A stretch of 11,738 bases of DNA, taken from DASVDK01 sp036562265 [NCBI: Thermodesulfobacteriota bacterium]. GTDB lineage: Bacteria > DASVDK01. The DNA lies in assembly GCA_036562265.1 (NCBI GenBank), contig DATCKS010000068.1:1-11738 (forward strand), in the 5' to 3' direction. The translations under genes and the position numbers were made by a program. The notes under the pieces are model-generated. The model worked only from the letters and a program-made list of their open reading frames with translations, made no database searches and was not told the origin of the DNA. Below are positions 7,498-11,738 of this stretch, piece after piece. Positions within the stretch are counted from its first letter, which is position 1, and each line of letters begins with the position of its first letter.

Positions 7498-7515
7498 CCT
7501 TGACCTGTATCAAGG
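7498..7515. promoter_or_regulatory. FNR/Dnr-type operator box between divergent genes
   Basis: The sequence CCTTGACCTGTATCAAGG has perfect six-base inverted arms (CCTTGA/TCAAGG). Its core TTGAC-N4-ATCAA differs from the FNR consensus TTGAT-N4-ATCAA at one base. Regulators of the CRP/FNR superfamily (FNR, Anr, Dnr, NnrR) use such sites to switch genes on under low oxygen or NO. It stands in the 75-base gap between the ferredoxin start (minus) and the hemerythrin-like start (plus). It is the only such box I can see in the gaps of this window. Confidence 0.75.
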
Positions 7516-7527
7516 CGGAGAGGCGGC

Positions 7528-8124
7528 GTGCCGTGGAAGATGGCGGCCATGATTCCGCTCGCACGCCTTCACGGTTTCCCGGCGCCGGCGCCGGACTTCT
7601 CCGACCCGATCGGCCTCCTGATCCACTGTCACGCCCGGATCGAGTCGCGGCTCGACGCGCTCGAGCGGGCGGGTGAGTTGCTCCCGCGCGCCCCGCGCGC
7701 CGTGCTCGCGTCCCTCTTCGGGGAGGTCGACGCGGCCGTGCAGCACTTCGCCGTGGCCGGCGTCCTCCACACGCAGGACGAGGAGGTGTCGCTCTTCCCC
7801 AGGCTCAGGCGCCGCGACCAGGCCGCCGGCGACGACGCGCTCGCCGCGGTCGCGGGGCTCGAGGCCGAGCACCGCACGGCCGAGACGGTTCACCGCGACC
7901 TCGACGCCCTCGTCGGCCGCATCCCGCGCGACGGGTCGGCCGGCGCGGACGAGATCGAGCGTTTCCGCGAGCTGACCGGCCGCCTGAGAAGCCTCTACGC
8001 GCCGCACATCCGGCTCGAGAACACGGTCGTCTTCCCGATCGCGGCCCGCGTCCTCGGACCGGAGGACCTGGGGGCGATCGGAGCCGAGATGCGGGAGCGG
8101 CGCCGGCCGCTCCTGGGAGCGTGA
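7528..8124 (+). CDS. hemerythrin-like (HHE) di-iron protein
   Basis: This soluble helical protein has 198 residues from the GTG at 7528. It shows a hemerythrin/HHE cation-binding pattern: H33/H35 in LIHCHARIE, H81-x3-E85 (HTQDEEVSLFPRL), H115 (LEAEH), H122, and H160-x3-E164 (YAPHIRLENTVVFP). These would bind a carboxylate-bridged di-iron site. Related proteins near denitrification genes (NorA/DnrN, YtfE/ScdA) bind NO or repair iron centres damaged by it, which fits the nor genes 79 bases downstream. Start choice is open: GTG 7528 has GGAG seven bases upstream, while in-frame ATGs at 7540 and 7549 would still keep the whole domain. It has no N-terminal ScdA-type domain. The family is clear; the NO role is inferred from context. 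Confidence 0.85.
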   Translation: MPWKMAAMIPLARLHGFPAPAPDFSDPIGLLIHCHARIESRLDALERAGELLPRAPRAVLASLFGEVDAAVQHFAVAGVLHTQDEEVSLFPRLRRRDQAAGDDALAAVAGLEAEHRTAETVHRDLDALVGRIPRDGSAGADEIERFRELTGRLRSLYAPHIRLENTVVFPIAARVLGPEDLGAIGAEMRERRRPLLGA

Positions 8125-8150
8125 CGGCCGCACGCCCGCCCACGAACCTG

Positions 8151-8159
8151 TGGTATGCT
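8151..8159 (+). promoter_or_regulatory. candidate extended -10 promoter for the nor operon
   Basis: TGGTATGCT fits the extended -10 pattern TG-N-TATAAT (four of six in the hexamer) and is one of the few A/T-leaning spots in the 78-base gap after the hemerythrin-like gene. No good -35 hexamer is present at 16-18 bases. It would give a leader of about 37 bases to the small open reading frame at 8203. Confidence 0.4.
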
Positions 8160-8189
8160 GGCCAAAACGACGTCGCGATCGCGCTGCGC

Positions 8190-8196
8190 GGGAGGT
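8190..8196 (+). promoter_or_regulatory. strong ribosome binding site of the 43-residue gene
   Basis: GGGAGGT lies six bases before the GTG at 8203. It is the best Shine-Dalgarno sequence in the nor region and supports translation of the short gene. Confidence 0.7.
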
Positions 8197-8202
8197 CACC
8201 TC

Positions 8203-8334
8203 GTGGACAAGGCACCGCGTAACCCGATGTCGTGGCTCCGAGGGCTCGCCTGGGCCGTCCTCGCCCTGATGCTCCTCGCGGCCCTCTACAGCGCCTGGAT
8301 CACGGTGACGAACTACCACCGGATCGGCGTGTGA
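8203..8334 (+). CDS. 43-residue single-helix membrane protein at the head of the nor operon
   Basis: I do not recognise a named family. The frame GTG 8203 to TGA 8334 gives a 43-residue product. It has a short basic N-terminus (MDKAPRNPMSWLRG), one hydrophobic helix at about residues 12-33 (rich in Leu, Ala and Trp), and a polar tail ITVTNYHRIGV. The positive N-terminus predicts that the tail faces the periplasm. The evidence for a real gene is the strong GGGAGGT site, the membrane-type composition, and the tight fit: it ends 10 bases before norC, which itself has no clear ribosome site. It may be a small accessory subunit of the NO reductase, by analogy with NorH of Thermus or the one-helix subunit IIa of ba3 oxidase, or a leader peptide for coupled translation of norC. 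Both roles are inference. Confidence 0.7.
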   Translation: MDKAPRNPMSWLRGLAWAVLALMLLAALYSAWITVTNYHRIGV

Positions 8335-8344
8335 GCGGGCGGCC

Positions 8345-9160
8345 ATGACGCGTCGTAGCGCCCGGCGCTTCTTCTACATCGGGACCGCGCTGAGCGTCCT
8401 GGTCTTCGTCGCCCTCACGATCGACAGTCACCGGCAGTTCCCGACGCTGACGAACGAGGCGGACCTCACGCCGTCGGTCGTCGCGGGCAAGAACGTCTGG
8501 CACGCGAAGAACTGCATCAACTGCCACACGATCCTCGGCGAGGGGGCGTACTACGCGCCCGACCTCACCAAGATCGCGCAACTGCGGGGCGACGCGTACC
8601 TGCGGGAGTTCCTCAAGGACCCGTCGCGCTTCTACTCGGAGGAGCGCGACGGCCGGCTCATGCCCAACCCGAACCTCTCGGACCAGGAGATCACCGACCT
8701 GATCGCCTTCCTCACGTGGGTGAGCCGGATCGACACCCAGGGCTGGCCGCCCCGTCCGATCCTCGTGCGCGGCAGCGCCATCCCGGGCGCCAACATCGGC
8801 GGCGCGGCGCCGGCCGCCGCCTCGGACGACCCGGTCGCCCTCGGGCAGGCGCTCTTCAACGCCCAGACGACCGGCTGCGCCGCCTGCCACTCGATCGCGC
8901 CCGGCGTGAACCTCGTGGGGCCGACGCTGGCCGGCATCGGCGCGCGGGCCGAGGAGCGGATCCGCGCCGGGGACTACGGCGGGAAGGCGACCGACGCGGC
9001 CGGCTACATCCGCGAGTCGATCGTCGACCCGAACGCGTACGTGCTGACCGGCGTGACCTACTCCTCGGGCGGCCGGTCGCTCATGCCGGCCCATTACAAC
9101 ACGTTGCTCACGCCGGAGCAGATCGATCAGCTCGTCGCCTACCTCATGACCCTGAAGTGA
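8345..9160 (+). CDS. norC: nitric oxide reductase cytochrome c subunit NorC with an extra C-terminal cytochrome c domain
   Basis: NorC takes electrons from periplasmic carriers and feeds the NorB haems. Residues 1-135 are a standard NorC: an N-terminal anchor helix (about 9-26), haem c motif C57-I-N-C60-H61 followed by TILGEGAYYAPDL, and a MPNPNLS segment giving axial M106. A linker rich in Ala, Pro and Gly (about 135-162) then joins a second cytochrome c domain, with C178-A-A-C181-H182 and probable axial M247 (SLMPAH). Characterised Paracoccus and Pseudomonas NorC are about 146-150 residues with one haem; this one is 271 residues with two. The second domain resembles the cytochrome c tails found on CcoP and caa3 CoxB. 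The ATG at 8345 has only a weak Shine-Dalgarno, and norB follows after 12 bases. Confidence 0.93.
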   Translation: MTRRSARRFFYIGTALSVLVFVALTIDSHRQFPTLTNEADLTPSVVAGKNVWHAKNCINCHTILGEGAYYAPDLTKIAQLRGDAYLREFLKDPSRFYSEERDGRLMPNPNLSDQEITDLIAFLTWVSRIDTQGWPPRPILVRGSAIPGANIGGAAPAAASDDPVALGQALFNAQTTGCAACHSIAPGVNLVGPTLAGIGARAEERIRAGDYGGKATDAAGYIRESIVDPNAYVLTGVTYSSGGRSLMPAHYNTLLTPEQIDQLVAYLMTLK

Positions 9161-9172
9161 GAGGTCCGGCCC

Positions 9173-10543
9173 ATGCGTTACGCCTCCCAGCGCGTCGCCT
9201 ATCCGTACTTCGCGGTGGCGCTCCTCCTCTTCGGCCTCCAGATGGTGTTCGGCCTGCTGATGGCGGCCAAGTACCTCGGTCCGGACCCGCTGATCGACGT
9301 GCTCCCCTTCGACCGGGCCAAGGCGATCCACACGAACCTCCTCATCGTGTGGCTCCTCGTCGGCTTCATGGGGGGCGCCTACTGGGTCGTCCCCGAGGAG
9401 TCGCGGACGGAACTCTGGAGCCCGCGCCTCGCCTACTTCAACCTGGCGCTCTTCACCGCGGCCGGCGTCGTCGCCGTCGTCGGCTACCTCTTCGGCTGGA
9501 CCGCCGGCAACAAGCTCCTCGAGCAGCCGCTGCCGATCAAGCTCGTGATCGTCGTCGTCATGGTCCTCTTCGCGCTCAACCTGATCATGACGATCTGGCG
9601 GGCGCGCCGGCTCACGACGACCGAAGGGGTGCTCGTGGCGGGGCTCCTCCTGGCGGCGGTCCTCTACCTGCCGGCGCTGATCGAGTTCGACAACTACACG
9701 GTCGCCGCCGTCTACCGCTGGTGGACCGTCCACCTCTGGGTCGAGGGGGTCTGGGAGATGATCCAGGCCGGGCTCCTCGCGTTCCTCCTGATCCGGCTCT
9801 CGGGCGTCGACCGCGAGGTGATGGAGAAGTGGCTCTACGTGATCGTCGGGCTCACGTTCATCTCCGGCGTCCTCGGCACGGCGCACCACTACTACTGGCT
9901 CGGCGTGCCGGGGTACTGGCTGCCGATCGGCAGCTTCTTCAGCGCCCTCGAGCCGCTCGTCTTCCTCGGCATGGCGATGTACGCGTACTACGCCATCCGC
10001 CGCTCGGGCCTCGCCCACCCCAATCGCCTCGCGCTGCACTGGACGATCGGCAGCACCGTCTTCTCGGCGCTCGGCGCCGGCGTGCTCGGTCTCGCCCACA
10101 CGTGGGCGGGCGTCAACAAGTGGACCCACGGGACGCACATCACGTCGATGCACGGCCACATGGCCTTCTTCGGCGCCTACGTGATGATCGTCCTCGCCAT
10201 GGTTACCTACGCCCTGCCGGGACTCACCGGCAGCCGTGACGAGGACCGCGAGAACGGCGTCGGCCTCTGGGCCTTCTGGCTGCAGTCGGGCGGCATGTTC
10301 GGCATGACGATGGCATTCGCCGCGGCCGGCATGACGCAGACCTACCTCGAGCGGATCCTCGGCATCGGCTACCTCGACACCCAGGCGAAGCTCCAGGTGC
10401 ACTTCATCATGCTCGTCATCACCGGGTCGATCTTCGTCCTGGGCGTCGCGCTCTTCCTCTGGGACTTCTTCTTCCTCGCCGGCCGTCCCGTGACGGCCGC
10501 GTCTCAGGCGCGGCCGCCCGGCGCCGCGGCGGTGCGGGCGTGA
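9173..10543 (+). CDS. norB: nitric oxide reductase catalytic subunit NorB (cytochrome c type)
   Basis: This 456-residue, roughly twelve-helix haem-copper-family protein reduces two NO to N2O at a haem b3/FeB site. All key residues line up with Pseudomonas aeruginosa NorB. Haem b ligands are H53 (HTNLLIVW) and H329; the haem b3 ligand is H327 (SMHGHMAF). FeB ligands are H187, H238 and H239 (GTAHHYYW), with the FeB-binding glutamate E191 (HLWVEGVWE). The conserved glutamate is E260 (SALEPL). It has no N-terminal quinol-oxidising extension, so it is cNOR and works with NorC. The length agrees with the family. AGAGGT lies nine bases before the ATG. The 3' end overlaps norQ by four bases (GTGA). 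The C-terminal tail is a short Ala/Pro-rich stretch of no evident function. Confidence 0.97.
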   Translation: MRYASQRVAYPYFAVALLLFGLQMVFGLLMAAKYLGPDPLIDVLPFDRAKAIHTNLLIVWLLVGFMGGAYWVVPEESRTELWSPRLAYFNLALFTAAGVVAVVGYLFGWTAGNKLLEQPLPIKLVIVVVMVLFALNLIMTIWRARRLTTTEGVLVAGLLLAAVLYLPALIEFDNYTVAAVYRWWTVHLWVEGVWEMIQAGLLAFLLIRLSGVDREVMEKWLYVIVGLTFISGVLGTAHHYYWLGVPGYWLPIGSFFSALEPLVFLGMAMYAYYAIRRSGLAHPNRLALHWTIGSTVFSALGAGVLGLAHTWAGVNKWTHGTHITSMHGHMAFFGAYVMIVLAMVTYALPGLTGSRDEDRENGVGLWAFWLQSGGMFGMTMAFAAAGMTQTYLERILGIGYLDTQAKLQVHFIMLVITGSIFVLGVALFLWDFFFLAGRPVTAASQARPPGAAAVRA

Positions 10544-11325
10544 GCCAGGCCCATCGGGAGCCGTTCTACCTGCCCCAGGGGCGGGAGGTCGACGTCTTCG
10601 AGGTCTGCCACCGCCGCGGCCTGCCGGTCCTCCTCAAGGGCCCGACCGGCTGCGGCAAGACCCGCTTCGTCCAGTACATGGCGTGGCGGCTCGGCCGCCC
10701 GCTCGTGACGGTCGCCTGCCACGACGACCTGTCGGCGAGCGACCTGACGGGGCGTTACCTGATCAAAGGGGGGGAGACCGTCTGGCAGGACGGCCCGCTC
10801 GCGCGCGCCGTCCGCACGGGGGCGATCTGCTACCTCGACGAGGTGGTCGAGGCGCGCCAGGACACCGTCGTCGTGATCCACCCGCTCACCGACGACCGCC
10901 GGATCCTGCCGATCGAGAAGACGGGGGAGACGGTCGAGGCGGCCGAGGGCTTCCAGCTCGTCGTCTCCTACAACCCCGGCTACCAGCACGTCCTCAAGGA
11001 CCTCAAGCCGAGCACCCGGCAGCGCTTCGTCGCGATCGAACTCGGCGTCCCCGAGCCGGCGCGCGAGACCGAGATCGTCGCACACGAGGGGGGCGTCGAC
11101 CGGGCGACCGCGGCGGCGCTCGTGGCCCTCGCCGGGCGGGTCCGCGCGCTGCGCGACCGGGGCCTCGCCGAGGGGCCCGGCACCCGCGTCCTCGTCGCGG
11201 CGGCGCGGCTGGCGAGCGGCGGGGTCCCGCTCAGGCTCGCCTGCCGCACGGCGCTCGCGGCGTCCCTGTCCGACGACCCGGACCTCGTCGCGGCGATCGA
11301 GGACCTGATCGACGCCAGCCTGTAA
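10540..11325 (+). CDS. norQ: NorQ/CbbQ-family MoxR-type AAA+ ATPase
   Basis: This 261-residue cytoplasmic ATPase works with NorD to activate NO reductase, probably by helping insert the FeB iron into NorB. Visible motifs are Walker A G34-PTGCGKT-41, Walker B ICYLDE (about 96-101), sensor asparagine N145 (VVSYNPGY), and arginine-finger candidates R160/R162 in PSTRQRF. The DLTGRYLIKGGETVW sequence after Walker A is typical of the CbbQ/NirQ/NorQ group. The start is the GTG that overlaps the norB stop; no methionine occurs before the ATPase core otherwise. The length matches the family (about 260-275). Five bases separate it from norD, so the pair is co-translated. Assignment to norQ rather than cbbQ rests on the neighbouring norB and norD. 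Confidence 0.95.
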   Translation: MSQAHREPFYLPQGREVDVFEVCHRRGLPVLLKGPTGCGKTRFVQYMAWRLGRPLVTVACHDDLSASDLTGRYLIKGGETVWQDGPLARAVRTGAICYLDEVVEARQDTVVVIHPLTDDRRILPIEKTGETVEAAEGFQLVVSYNPGYQHVLKDLKPSTRQRFVAIELGVPEPARETEIVAHEGGVDRATAAALVALAGRVRALRDRGLAEGPGTRVLVAAARLASGGVPLRLACRTALAASLSDDPDLVAAIEDLIDASL

Positions 11326-11330
11326 GGGCC

Positions 11331-11738
11331 GTGGGCGAGCCCGAAGGTCTCCTCATCGAGGCGAGCCGCATCGCCACCGTCGCGGCCAGGGACCTCTGGC
11401 GGCGCGCCCGCCCGCCCGGCGACGCCGGGGGCCCGCGCCTCGCCGACCTCCGCCGCCGGCTCGAGTTGCTCGTGGCCGCGGTCTTTCGGATCGACTGCCC
11501 GATCGTCGCGGCCGACCCGCCGCACGCGCCCAACTGGCTTGCCCGCCTGGCCCGCCGCACGCCGCCGCACCTCGTCGTCGGCCGGCCGCTTGCCGGCACC
11601 GACGGCACGCGGATCCGCCTGCCGCCCGACCTCGACCCGCAGGCGTCCCGCATCCTCGCCCTCGAGCAGGGGGCACGCGCCGCCCGCGGCACGCCGCGGC
11701 GGTTGCCGCCGGCGGGGCCGCTCCGGGACCTCTACCTC
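11331..11738 (+). CDS. norD: NorD-like NO reductase activation protein, N-terminal fragment (runs off the window)
   Basis: The frame from GTG 11331 stays open to the window edge, giving 136 residues. The fragment includes DLRRRLELLVAAVF and PNWLARLARRTPPHL followed by a TDGTRIRLPPDLD segment, as in the N-terminal region of NorD/CbbO-type proteins. The VWA/MIDAS domain of that family would lie further downstream, outside the window. In the known systems NorD binds NorQ and the NorB target. The start is assigned from the five-base gap after the norQ TAA; there is no clear Shine-Dalgarno, and coupling to norQ is likely. The call rests on this short region plus the norB-norQ context. Confidence 0.8.
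   Translation, partial: MGEPEGLLIEASRIATVAARDLWRRARPPGDAGGPRLADLRRRLELLVAAVFRIDCPIVAADPPHAPNWLARLARRTPPHLVVGRPLAGTDGTRIRLPPDLDPQASRILALEQGARAARGTPRRLPPAGPLRDLYL

Noticed and set aside
7157-7564. Extension of the histidine kinase to a start at 7564
   Set aside because: The added 136 residues are an out-of-frame reading of the ferredoxin gene and the FNR-box region. The kinase's own membrane helices begin only after 7156.
8300-10402. A 700-residue open frame on the minus strand opposite norC and norB
   Set aside because: The composition (Asp, Glu, Arg, His, Val repeats) is that of the reverse frame of a membrane protein gene. norC and norB are unambiguous on the plus strand.
9173-10543. Possibility that NorB is an NO dismutase (Nod) or a quinol-type qNOR
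   Set aside because: The FeB-binding glutamate E191, E260 and all histidine ligands of cNOR are present. There is no N-terminal quinol-oxidising extension, and a norC gene precedes it.
1-11738. CRISPR array, insertion sequence, tRNA or rRNA gene, phage attachment site, replication origin
   Set aside because: I looked for regularly spaced repeats, transposase motifs, terminal inverted repeats and tRNA-like cloverleaf sequence on both strands and saw none. The only repeats are short local hairpins.

Overview
The window is GC-rich, tightly packed bacterial DNA with strong codon bias toward G/C in third positions. It contains no rRNA, tRNA or phylogenetic marker gene, so the host can only be described as a high-GC bacterium able to respire or detoxify nitrogen oxides. 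An uncultivated soil or sediment lineage is plausible, but the sequence does not decide this.

Left part (1-4064). The window opens inside a plus-strand pair encoding a molybdenum hydroxylase of the isoquinoline 1-oxidoreductase / aldehyde oxidase type. This is a truncated [2Fe-2S] small subunit overlapped by a Tat-targeted molybdopterin subunit. A perfect GC-rich palindrome (2545-2568) lies between it and a convergent minus-strand cardiolipin synthase gene.

Centre (4065-7515), all minus strand: a copper nitrite reductase-like gene (nirK-like), then a NarL/FixJ response regulator, its NarX-like histidine kinase, and a 7Fe ferredoxin. In transcription order ferredoxin, kinase and regulator form one likely operon, and the nirK-like gene lies downstream of it. 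In front of the ferredoxin is an FNR/Dnr-type box (7498-7515) with a -10 element at class II spacing.

Right part (7528-11738), plus strand: a hemerythrin-like di-iron protein, a 43-residue single-helix membrane protein, norC with an extra cytochrome c domain, norB, norQ, and the start of norD at the window edge. The last five run with gaps of 12 bases or less, or overlap, and look like one nor operon.

Together the centre and right parts form a divergent nitrite-to-nitrous-oxide module. NirK would make NO in the periplasm, the NorCB complex would reduce it to N2O, and NorQ/NorD would activate NorCB. The hemerythrin protein, ferredoxin, two-component pair and FNR-type box supply likely NO protection and oxygen/NO-responsive control. 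The most unusual points are the unannotated 43-residue protein in front of norC, the di-heme NorC, and the placement of the FNR-type box. The system is a variant of known denitrification machinery rather than an entirely new one.
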